From: Candidatus Bathyarchaeota archaeon
GTDB lineage: Archaea > Thermoproteota > Bathyarchaeia > 40CM-2-53-6 > DTGE01
Direction of reading: 5' to 3'
Assembly: GCA_018396725.1 (NCBI GenBank)
Contig: JAGTRC010000003.1
Coordinates: 1 to 48,452, forward strand
Length of the DNA stretch: 48,452 bases
Each line of letters opens with the position of its first letter. The first letter of the stretch is position 1. Below, piece by piece: positions 8,123 through 14,806 of this stretch. The translations under genes and the position numbers were made by a program. The notes under the pieces are model-generated. The model saw only the letters and a program-made list of their open reading frames with translations, had not been told where the DNA came from and did not search any database.

Positions 8123-8626
8123 ATGAACCGTAGAGAACCCGTTCCAGGCTATATCTTAGCGTTGATCCTGGGCTTCGCGGGCCTCCTGATCCTGGGAGTA
8201 TACTTGAGGGCCCTGTTCAGGGGGGGAGGCCTCCTGGGTATAATCCTGGCGGCTCTAGCCCTGGGCCTGCTCGCATACTGGATAAGGGAGGTAACCCACC
8301 TCTTCAAGGGCGAGGTGGAACCCGGGAAGACCGAGGGGGGATGGGATGTGGACGTGATAGAGGACTCCGAGGATATAACCATAGTCGCCAGGATGCCCAG
8401 CCCCTGCGAGAAGGTGGCGGTCCTCCTGAAGGGGAGGATACTCCAGGTGAAGGGGGAGGAGAACCTCAAGCTCAGCATACCCTTAAAGGAGGACGTCAGG
8501 ATATCAGGCTCCACATATAAGAACAGGATACTCCAGGTGAAGCTGGAGAAGATCATGAAGAAAGGCGGGGCCCGAGACCAAGGCGGAGGCGGCGGGGAAA
8601 CCCCTCAACCCGACTGGAACGAGTAA
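8123..8626 (+). CDS. Membrane-anchored Hsp20/alpha-crystallin-like protein
   Basis: A 167-residue protein with two closely spaced N-terminal membrane segments (ILALILGFAGLLILGVYL and LLGIILAALALGLLAYW). A soluble domain of about 75 residues then follows that reads like the beta-sandwich of small heat-shock proteins: WDVDVIEDSEDITIVARMP, KVAVLLKGRILQVKG, LKLSIPLKEDVRISG, and a final LQVKLEK. Strands alternate hydrophobic residues as in the alpha-crystallin domain; the usual A-x-x-x-N-G-V-L motif is replaced by STYKNRILQVKL, close to that pattern. It follows the UPF0182 gene by 38 bp. It may act as a membrane-bound chaperone or assembly factor for its neighbour. That function is inference. Confidence 0.6.
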   Translation: MNRREPVPGYILALILGFAGLLILGVYLRALFRGGGLLGIILAALALGLLAYWIREVTHLFKGEVEPGKTEGGWDVDVIEDSEDITIVARMPSPCEKVAVLLKGRILQVKGEENLKLSIPLKEDVRISGSTYKNRILQVKLEKIMKKGGARDQGGGGGETPQPDWNE

Positions 8627-8736
8627 CTCCCCCAGCCGACCGTAGCTCATCACCCCTCAACACCCCCTATACCCTATACCAGCCATCGGAACTTTTAATT
8701 AGGAGATGCAACTGTTAGCTTCCGGAGGCCTGATAT

Positions 8737-9567
8737 TTGAATGTAAAGGCTCGAATCGTAAGCCATATGATCCTGATTCTCATCATCGCCTTAGCCTCTT
8801 TAAGCCTGCTAGCTGATGCATCGCCGGAAGGCGGGCATACCACGACGGTGACGGAGCTGCGGACCACGACCCTAACCACCACGAGGACCGAGACAGTGGA
8901 TGTCACCGTGACCACCCTCCTCACGAGGACGAGCACCGTGGAGATCCCTGTGACAACCCGTGGAGTCATCCTCGTCCAGAGGACGACCCTAATCCCAACC
9001 ACTATCGCAACCACCTTCACCCACACCACGGTCGTCCCATACACCACCTGTACAATACGAACCGTGACATTCCCACATATCACAGCGCGTTTTCCAATAT
9101 GCACCGTCATTTACGAGACCCATACGATCGGAGGAGCAGCGCTGGCTCGCACCTACGTCCCCGCGATAGTTCAAGTACCCATCACTATTACGTCTGAGAC
9201 CACCCTGCTCAGCGCCACGACGGAGACCCTGGAGACCACGACTTTGGGGAGGAGCACCAGGACGGTGGAGGAGCCGATCGTCATCACCCTGGAAAACGTC
9301 TACACCTCATACGTCACATATCCAGCCACGCCCACCCCTACCCCGGAGCGGCCGGGGGGATACGACTATGGGCTGCCGAGGCTGATGGCCGGCAACCTGC
9401 CCTGGATCATCATCGCCCTAATCGCCATAGTCGCAGCCCTAATAGTTGGAGCCCGCCGCCGCCCCAGGTTTAAACCGGGCATGGCCGCTGTCTACTGCAT
9501 AAACTGCGGCGCCCAAATACCCGGCGACGTGAAGTACTGCCCCAACTGCGGAGCCCCCCAAAAATAA
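8737..9567 (+). CDS. Thr-rich surface protein with TM and cytosolic zinc ribbon
   Basis: A 276-residue protein beginning at TTG. An N-terminal signal segment (ILILIIALASLSLLA) is followed by about 190 residues extremely rich in Thr and Val (TTTLTTTRTETVDVTVTT and similar), which looks like a glycosylated stalk outside the cell. A membrane helix (WIIIALIAIVAALIVGA, near residue 228) and a basic stop-transfer follow. The C-terminus is a compact zinc ribbon, CINCG-x10-CPNCG. So the chain probably spans the membrane once with the ribbon inside. No catalytic motif. The VWA protein at 38129-39784 has the same outside-TM-zinc-ribbon order. Function unknown. Confidence 0.7.
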   Translation: MNVKARIVSHMILILIIALASLSLLADASPEGGHTTTVTELRTTTLTTTRTETVDVTVTTLLTRTSTVEIPVTTRGVILVQRTTLIPTTIATTFTHTTVVPYTTCTIRTVTFPHITARFPICTVIYETHTIGGAALARTYVPAIVQVPITITSETTLLSATTETLETTTLGRSTRTVEEPIVITLENVYTSYVTYPATPTPTPERPGGYDYGLPRLMAGNLPWIIIALIAIVAALIVGARRRPRFKPGMAAVYCINCGAQIPGDVKYCPNCGAPQK

Positions 9568-9755
9568 GATGAGAAGATGAGATAAAGGAGATTATGAGCG
9601 AAGAGGGTGGCCCGCGAAAGCCGCCCAAAACCTCCAGCTGGAGGTCCAGGTTACTTCATAAACCCGCATGGTAAGCGTCGCTGGACGGGCCAGCCGGTTG
9701 AATGGCATACCCTTTACGGTTCACCCCCAGGGGATCCCGGGGCCTCTGAGGGTTC

Positions 9756-9868
9756 TGGTGGGGCGGGCGGGACTTCCATGGCCGAGGCCATTTTGAACCC
9801 GCGATCTCCGGCTCACCCTCCCTCGGGGACCCGAGGCCGGCATCTTAGCCAAGCTGGACCACCGCCCC
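9756..9868 (-). tRNA. tRNA-Pro(CGG) with two introns
   Basis: On the minus strand the acceptor GGGGCGG (9868-9862) pairs perfectly with CCGCCCC (9766-9760), followed by discriminator A and an encoded CCA. The D-arm is 9859-9842. The anticodon stem CCGGC (9840-9836) pairs with GCCGG (9812-9808). The anticodon CGG is at 9833-9831. A 16-nt intron (9829-9814) interrupts the loop at the canonical 37/38 site. The T-stem GCGGG (9802-9798) pairs with CCCGC (9771-9767), but the T-loop is split by a second insertion of about 19 nt (9791-9773), between positions 59 and 60, that itself folds as AUGGCC-UC-GGCCAU. Removing both gives a normal 75-nt tRNA plus CCA. Boundaries may shift by one base. Confidence 0.85.
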
Positions 9869-9895
9869 TTCTCCCTCTCCATCCATATCTATGCT

Positions 9896-10063
9896 TTATC
9901 TGAAGATAAAAATATCGGGGATGCTTCCATCCTGGGGAAGCAGTTTTAAAGATGACTCTATTTCCTTAAAGGCCTCCTCTCTTTCAGCTTTATCTTGCAC
10001 CTTTGACTGGAAAAGAGTTATCTTATTGAATGGTTTTATGCTTCTGCCGGACGACGAATAGGT
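9896..10063 (-). pseudogene. C-terminal remnant of an unidentified protein
   Basis: The minus strand has 55 sense codons after an in-frame stop at 10064-10066. They read like real protein: KITLFQSKVQDKAEREEAF, KEIESSLKLLPQDG, then IPDIFIFR and stop. There is no start codon and no recognisable family. It begins 28 bp from the 5' end of tRNA-Pro, at the edge of the AT-richer island, so it is probably what is left of an inserted gene. The rest of 9568-9755 holds only a 14-bp palindrome, CCTCCAGCTGGAGG, at 9631-9644. Confidence 0.35.
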
Positions 10064-10079
10064 TTAGTGAATACCAAAC

Positions 10080-10345
10080 GGTCTGAAAAGTTAATTTTTT
10101 TCGGGTCCCGATGGACCCTATCGGGGATAGACCATATTAGGGTTAGGACTTTGAGAAGAGGTCAAGTCGTCTCTAGCGTTCCCGTAAGGGTGTATTCCAG
10201 CCCTATAAGGTCTACCCTAAGTCCTTTTCGATTAGAGGAAAGGGGTTCATCCGAAAAATATATCGGATTTCGACGTATCCTTTTATATTATCGAATACGA
10301 AGGATTTTGATCGTTTCCCCCTTAGGCCTTAGGGGAAATGTCCAG
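10080..10345. other. AT-rich stretch with a run of short inverted repeats
   Basis: No convincing gene. Successive short stems are visible: CCCGAT/ATCGGG near 10108-10126, GACTT/AAGTC near 10147-10168, CCCGTAAGGG near 10181-10190, CCTTT/AAAGG near 10227-10245, and CGTAT/ATACG near 10272-10300. It lies directly upstream of the surface-protein gene at 10361 and could be its leader or a structured RNA. No known RNA family motif was found. Confidence 0.3.
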
Positions 10346-10360
10346 CGCGAGGCTTGAAAA

Positions 10361-11194
10361 ATGAGCTTAGAGAGGAGAGGCAGCGACTCTAAAAAGGCAA
10401 GCAAGCTTCTTCTAGCAATCGTTTTAACGTCGCTTTTAATCCTTGCTTTCGCTTATGTTCCGCAGGCCAGCTCGAGGCCCAACACGACCATAAAGATCGA
10501 TGGAGACGCCAAAGACTGGGCTGGCATAGATCCAATACTCAAGGATATACAAGGGGACGAAGAAGGAGACTACGACCTACTGGAGTGCTATGTAACCAAC
10601 GACGGCTCGAACCTATACTTTATGATTCAAGTTTACGGCACAGTCATATCTACAGTCTGGGATATGGAGGAAGAGAATGGCCCCAGTCCTCCATACGCTG
10701 TTGGTTTAGATACCGATCAAGACCCCAACACCGGGGTGAGAGGCGAAAACCCGCAGCTGGACATAGGCGTGGATTACCTCATGGGAGGGCCGCTTCATAC
10801 CAATGACGGTCTTGATAACTACTTCTTCGTGGTCTTCAAGGTATCGAAGGTGAACGGGGAGCCTAAATTCGAATTCGTAGGCTTCTTTCCTTCCGCCTTC
10901 TCTAACAGCGTGGTGGAGTTCAGCTGTCCCCTTTCAGCCATCGGTAATCCTGACGCCATAGACATGGTCTTCGCTGGAAAACCGCTCGGCACGGATTTCG
11001 CCCCAGATCAAACCGACGGCGCAAATGATTACGTAACCTATGAAGTCTACGTTCCAGCTCCCCCAGGTAGGCCCCCACCATACGTTGGGGGCGAGCTCTA
11101 CTCGACCGATAAGCTTGCGGTTCTAGCGCCTTACATCGCCTTGATAGGCTTGGCCTCCACGGTCGCCATGGCTATTAAGAAGCGGAGACGCTGA
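10361..11194 (+). CDS. Secreted CBM9-like surface protein with C-terminal anchor
   Basis: A 277-residue protein. An N-terminal signal peptide (LLLAIVLTSLLILAFAYVP) is followed by a beta-sandwich domain of about 190 residues starting TTIKIDGDAKDWAGI, the classical opening of CBM9/DOMON-like domains, with GSNLYFMIQVYG and a conserved-looking GLDTDQDPNTG acidic loop that may bind calcium. A Pro-rich linker (PAPPGRPPPYVGGELYS) leads to a C-terminal hydrophobic helix (LAPYIALIGLASTVAMA) and a basic tail KKRRR. This GGE-linker plus TM plus basic cluster is the layout of archaeal C-terminal sorting or anchoring signals. The ligand is unknown. Codon and base use are less GC-rich than the flanking core genes, consistent with the accessory island. 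Confidence 0.65.
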   Translation: MSLERRGSDSKKASKLLLAIVLTSLLILAFAYVPQASSRPNTTIKIDGDAKDWAGIDPILKDIQGDEEGDYDLLECYVTNDGSNLYFMIQVYGTVISTVWDMEEENGPSPPYAVGLDTDQDPNTGVRGENPQLDIGVDYLMGGPLHTNDGLDNYFFVVFKVSKVNGEPKFEFVGFFPSAFSNSVVEFSCPLSAIGNPDAIDMVFAGKPLGTDFAPDQTDGANDYVTYEVYVPAPPGRPPPYVGGELYSTDKLAVLAPYIALIGLASTVAMAIKKRRR

Positions 11195-11282
11195 AACCTC
11201 CTTTCTTTTTCTATTTTCTAGGTTTATTTCTAAATGGTTGGTAATCGCATAATTTGCATCCTGGAGGAATGGGATAATTTCT

Positions 11283-11681
11283 TTAGGGAACCTGAAGGGA
11301 TCGAGTCTGTACTAATTTGAGCTCTATAAGCCAAGTATCCGTTGTTACTAGGATTCCCTCTAGCATTTTGGCTACCGCCACGATGTACGCATCTGCTAGG
11401 GAGAGCTCACCTCGGTGGGCGCATTTTGTTCCCCGCGATACGCGAAAGTCGATCATCTAATAGTCAACGCTGAAATCTGAGTGCCTGATTGAGGTATATC
11501 TCACCTCCGCGGCTTCTCGGCCAAGCTTTCCACATGCTTTATAGTAAAACTCTGAGAGGCGGGTCTCACACGTATAGCCTTCAGCCCTTCCGGTTGCTAC
11601 TTCATCGAACACTTCTTTAACCCGCTTATCCCCGGCGAAGTAGAGAAGGAGTACCCCGGTACCGAAGACTAGCTTACTTTT
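11283..11681 (-). pseudogene. Inactivated VapC-type PIN toxin
   Basis: The minus strand frame reads LVFGTGVLLLYFAGDKRVK, GYTCETRLSEFYYKACGK and, near the end, ELSLADAYIVAVAKMLEG with LVTTDTWLIELK. These are the successive blocks of a PIN-domain ribonuclease (YTCETRLSEFYY, SLADAYIVA, LVTTD). Two defects are seen. The first catalytic Asp in the usual LDTG block is Gly (VFGTG), and an in-frame TAG lies at 11457-11459. No start codon precedes the first block. It overlaps the end of a broken AbrB antitoxin frame, the normal arrangement of a vapBC pair, so the whole module is dead. Confidence 0.7.
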
Positions 11682-11908
11682 CTTCAGATACCTCTTTCCT
11701 CCTCTCCCCCTCCAGTTCCTTCACTATCTGGTATACTGTTTCCCTTATGGCTTCATCTACGCCGAAAAGGTCCTCCAAGGGGACGACCGGGATGAGTAAG
11801 ATCCCCTCACCGGTTTCAACAAACTTGACTTGGGAGTCCTTCCTTGTACTTCCTCCTGATATCAGCGGGGATTGTCACCGTATCTTTCTCCGTTATAGTA
11901 TAACTCAA
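11674..11908 (-). pseudogene. Frameshifted AbrB-type antitoxin (VapB)
   Basis: From a TTG at 11908 the minus strand reads MSYTITEKDTVTIPADIRRK, the N-terminal strand-and-loop of SpoVT/AbrB antitoxins. The frame then runs to a stop, while another frame continues with DSQVKFVETGEGILLIPVV, LEDLFGVDEAIRETVYQIVK and a charged end at 11676. One indel near 11850 would restore a normal antitoxin of about 80 residues. It overlaps the decayed PIN toxin downstream. The remaining 11195-11282 and 11909-12420 hold scattered fragments with no recognisable gene. Confidence 0.65.
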
Positions 11909-12420
11909 CGTATTTTCACCAATACTAATTATTAAAAAAGTAGCAGTAAATGCGATGAAATACCTATCATAAGCTCGCTTCACCCCCCTTTATTATAGTT
12001 TTATGGATCCTAGGGTTCAACGCATTCCTTCTGCTCGACAACGATGAAGTGGTTTTGGATGGAGATCCTTTAAAGAAGGCATCGAACCACCTCGAGGATA
12101 GTTTTCAAGAGCCTCATATTCAATAAGAGATTGCAGCTTCATAAAAGTCCACTATTAAAGTCAAGGGTTTCCTTGCAGTGAATCATATGAAATTCGGAGG
12201 TTAAATAGCGGGAATGTTTAGATAAGTGGGATAAGTATATTTAGTGGGTTAAAGCTAATGATGACCGTAAAAGTTGATGAAAAGAGTTTTGTCTCCTCTC
12301 TCCTTTAGAGATCGTTGAATCTCTCCCAGTCTTTAGGCTTCCGAAAAACTCTTTTTTATTCATAGAAAGGAGGAAAACGCCGTTAAATCTAACTTCCTTA
12401 GACCTGTTTTTAGTCTAAAC

Positions 12421-12457
12421 TTTATATCTAAGATATCCTGAAAATATCTTATAAGAT
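12421..12457 (+). promoter_or_regulatory. TATA box and palindromic operator of the RHH-methylase operon
   Basis: A TATA-like TTTATAT at 12421-12427 is followed by an inverted repeat TAAGATAT/ATATCTTA (12429-12436 and 12444-12451) and an overlapping perfect palindrome ATCTTATAAGAT (12446-12457). It lies 27 bp before the RHH gene. Autoregulation by that small protein is a reasonable inference. Confidence 0.5.
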
Positions 12458-12483
12458 AACGATTGGGGGATGTTAATGGTCAA

Positions 12484-12639
12484 ATGAGGAAGGCATTAGT
12501 AGCCCTCCCAGATAAGGTTTGGGAAATCCTAGACGGTGAGTTAAGGGGGAAGATGGGAGAAAGCTACAGCGAGATAATACGGAGTATAGTTATCGCATAT
12601 CTTTCGGAAAAGGGATATATGGAGAGGGGGAGGTTGTAG
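12484..12639 (+). CDS. Small ribbon-helix-helix-like regulator
   Basis: A 51-residue protein beginning MRKALVALPDKVWEILDGEL. One short strand (KALVALP) followed by two helices (DKVWEILDGELRG and SYSEIIRSIVIAYLSEKG) fits a minimal ribbon-helix-helix DNA-binding protein, in which the strand pairs in a dimer to contact the operator. Its stop TAG is directly followed by the ATG of the methyltransferase, with no spacer, so the two are co-translated. It is a candidate controller for the restriction-modification unit, using the palindromes at 12429-12457. Too small for a confident family name. Confidence 0.6.
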   Translation: MRKALVALPDKVWEILDGELRGKMGESYSEIIRSIVIAYLSEKGYMERGRL

Positions 12640-13827
12640 ATGGAAAGAAATAGGGCGATTGAATTGGTCTATGAAGAAAAAGAAGATGAGAGGAGCATCC
12701 TTGCGAGGACGAAGCCCGCCTTCCTCCATGAAGCTAAAAGATTCGGTATAAGCCTTGACGGCTCATATAATATGTTAATATTCGGAGATAACCTCCCCGT
12801 CTTAAGGGCACTAATGGATGAGCCTAGTATCAAAGGAAAGGTAAGATTAATTTACATAGATCCCCCATTCTCTACGAACCATGAGTTTAGAGCAGGCGCC
12901 TCAAGGACGGCAACCGTAAGCGCGAGCAGGAACGATAAAATCGCTTATGAGGATACCCTAGTCGGAGCAGAATACCTCGAGTTTTTGAGGAGAAGACTAA
13001 TCCTCTTGAGGGAACTGCTGGCCGATGACGGGTCAATCTATGTGCACATCGACTGGAAGATGGGACATTACGTTAAGGTTTTGATGGATGAAATCTTCGG
13101 TCAAGAACACTTCATCAACGATATAGCAAGGATAAAATGTAATCCAAAGAATTTTGAAAGAAAGGGATATGGCAATATTAAAGATATGATACTGTTCTAC
13201 TCCAAGACCGAGGACTATGTATGGAATGGGTCCTTTCAAGAGTACACACAAGAACAGATAGAGAAGCTTTTTCCCAAAATGGGTGAGGACGGGAGACGGT
13301 ACACCACTAACCCGCTACACGCCCCGGGAGAAACCAAGGATGGCCCTACCGGTCAGCCGTGGCGAGGCATGCTTCCACCGAAAGGTAGGCATTGGAGATA
13401 TCCACCGGAAGTTCTAGAGGAATTGGATAGAAAGGGATTGATAGAGTGGTCCAGCACGGGAAATCCACGAAAGAAGATATATGCAGATGAATATTTAAAG
13501 AAAAAAACTAAGAGGCAGGATATTTGGGAGTTCAAAGACCCCGCCTATCCATTATATCCAACTGAAAAGAACCTGGATATGTTAAAGACCATAGTTGAGG
13601 CGTCGTCCAACCCCGGTGATATAGTATTGGACTGCTTTGCTGGCTCAGGAACGACCCTGGTGGCTGCTGAGCTACTCGGTAGGAGATGGATTGGGGTGGA
13701 CAATTCCCCTGTCGCCATCGAAGTTTCAATAAAGAGGTTACAAAAACTGGAGAAGGTACGGCCATTCATCCTTTACAGAGTGGATAGAGCTCCATCACCC
13801 AAGGCTCCCCAAAAAATCCTTCAATAA
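12640..13827 (+). CDS. DNA methyltransferase (beta-class, N6A/N4C)
   Basis: A 395-residue amino-methyltransferase. The catalytic motif LIYIDPPFST is near residue 74 and the S-adenosylmethionine motif DCFAGSGTTLVAAELLG near residue 330, followed by WIGVDNS. Catalytic motif before cofactor motif is the beta-class order, as in type III Mod and many type II enzymes. A target-recognition region lies between (residues about 170-300). The enzyme would methylate adenine N6 or cytosine N4 at a specific site to protect host DNA. Its 3' end overlaps by 33 bp a convergent gene with a nuclease core, so the two form a restriction-modification unit. The recognition site cannot be read from the sequence. Confidence 0.85.
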   Translation: MERNRAIELVYEEKEDERSILARTKPAFLHEAKRFGISLDGSYNMLIFGDNLPVLRALMDEPSIKGKVRLIYIDPPFSTNHEFRAGASRTATVSASRNDKIAYEDTLVGAEYLEFLRRRLILLRELLADDGSIYVHIDWKMGHYVKVLMDEIFGQEHFINDIARIKCNPKNFERKGYGNIKDMILFYSKTEDYVWNGSFQEYTQEQIEKLFPKMGEDGRRYTTNPLHAPGETKDGPTGQPWRGMLPPKGRHWRYPPEVLEELDRKGLIEWSSTGNPRKKIYADEYLKKKTKRQDIWEFKDPAYPLYPTEKNLDMLKTIVEASSNPGDIVLDCFAGSGTTLVAAELLGRRWIGVDNSPVAIEVSIKRLQKLEKVRPFILYRVDRAPSPKAPQKILQ

Positions 13828-14592
13828 TAAAGCGCTTAAAACTGGTTCGTCGTCGGCTAAGCCGGAGAGAAGCTTTATATAGCTTCTGTTAAACCATACG
13901 ATTCCATCCACAACCCCAACCGCAACGATTTTCTCCTTCATCTTCCTTACGAATTCTATAACTTCTTTCAGGTCTCGAGTCTGCGATCCCCCACTCGTAC
14001 TTAAGAAACGAGCCTCGCCTACTACGAGTTTGTCGGCGGTTCTGAAAAGAAAATCTCGTCCCCTATCAAGTACGTAACCAAATTTTTCATTTAGATACTT
14101 CAGTATGCTGGCATTCCTGGCATCCAGAAATGCCTTATCTTTATAACTTTCAAATCGATGTTGCGGAAGAACGGGTATTCCTTGACTAGGAAAATAGCGC
14201 CTAAGCCAGTTATGAAATGCTGGCCCCATTACCCTATTTATATCAATGGACCTTTCAATACCTCTAAAAATCTCATCTATAGACATCTTAAGAAGCATGG
14301 AACCCAAAGTTTGAGTAACTTTAGGGTTGTTTTCCATGAGCTTTGGCTTCTGCCTTAAGATTGATGCGTAAGGATGTTCGACTGGAAAAGGATGCCCTCT
14401 CTTACTCTGCTTTAGTATAATCTTGAGTAGTTCTTTCCAGTCCCCCCTTCCATGCAGCTCTCGTATCCTGTTTTTCACATCATCCTCTAATGGCCTTCGC
14501 GGCAAAGGTTTTGCAGGATAAATTTCAGAGAGCCTATCTAGATAATTTTGGGATTCTGCGACTCTGAGGCTCTTTTCAACCCACTCATTCAA
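13795..14592 (-). CDS. Probable type II restriction endonuclease
   Basis: A 265-residue protein convergent with the methyltransferase, their ends overlapping by 33 bp. The C-terminal half has a PD-(D/E)XK-like core: Asp180 in RGRDFLFR, then Glu193 in VVGEARFLSTSGGSQTRDL, so the catalytic pair is D...ExR rather than ExK. The following GGSQ loop is typical of several type II restriction enzymes. The N-terminal half is helical and unassigned. Adjacency to a site-specific methyltransferase supports restriction endonuclease function. The Arg in place of Lys is unusual and could mean reduced or different catalysis. AT-richer codon use agrees with acquisition by transfer. Confidence 0.65.
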   Translation of the reverse strand: MNEWVEKSLRVAESQNYLDRLSEIYPAKPLPRRPLEDDVKNRIRELHGRGDWKELLKIILKQSKRGHPFPVEHPYASILRQKPKLMENNPKVTQTLGSMLLKMSIDEIFRGIERSIDINRVMGPAFHNWLRRYFPSQGIPVLPQHRFESYKDKAFLDARNASILKYLNEKFGYVLDRGRDFLFRTADKLVVGEARFLSTSGGSQTRDLKEVIEFVRKMKEKIVAVGVVDGIVWFNRSYIKLLSGLADDEPVLSALLLKDFLGSLG

Positions 14593-14806
14593 AAGGCTCC
14601 ACCTTTAGACGATTACAACTGTTAGGAACATAAGATTTTCCGTTGATACCTAAATATCAAAAGATCCCTAATCAAAACTCTATAGGCTCGAAGCTATAGG
14701 AACTTAATCTCCTATGGTTACTTTATAGATTTAATGGTTTACCGGGGCTCACAAACGGTTAGAGGTAGCTTCTCCGATAGTATAATTTTTTAAAGCTGGA
14801 AGTCTA

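Noticed and set aside
9607-9903. 98-codon plus-strand frame
   Set aside because: It runs across the tRNA-Pro gene in antisense; composition explained by the tRNA stems.
10080-10345. RNase P RNA, because of GAGGAAAG at about 10237
   Set aside because: The second conserved block (ACAGAA-type) and P4 pairing partner are missing.
10067-10357. 96-codon plus-strand frame
   Set aside because: Arg/Ser-rich translation without domain pattern; the region is better explained by short inverted repeats.
11987-12130. Plus-strand frame WILGFNAFLLLDNDEVVLDG
   Set aside because: Looks faintly protein-like but has no start or known match; left as part of the decayed island.
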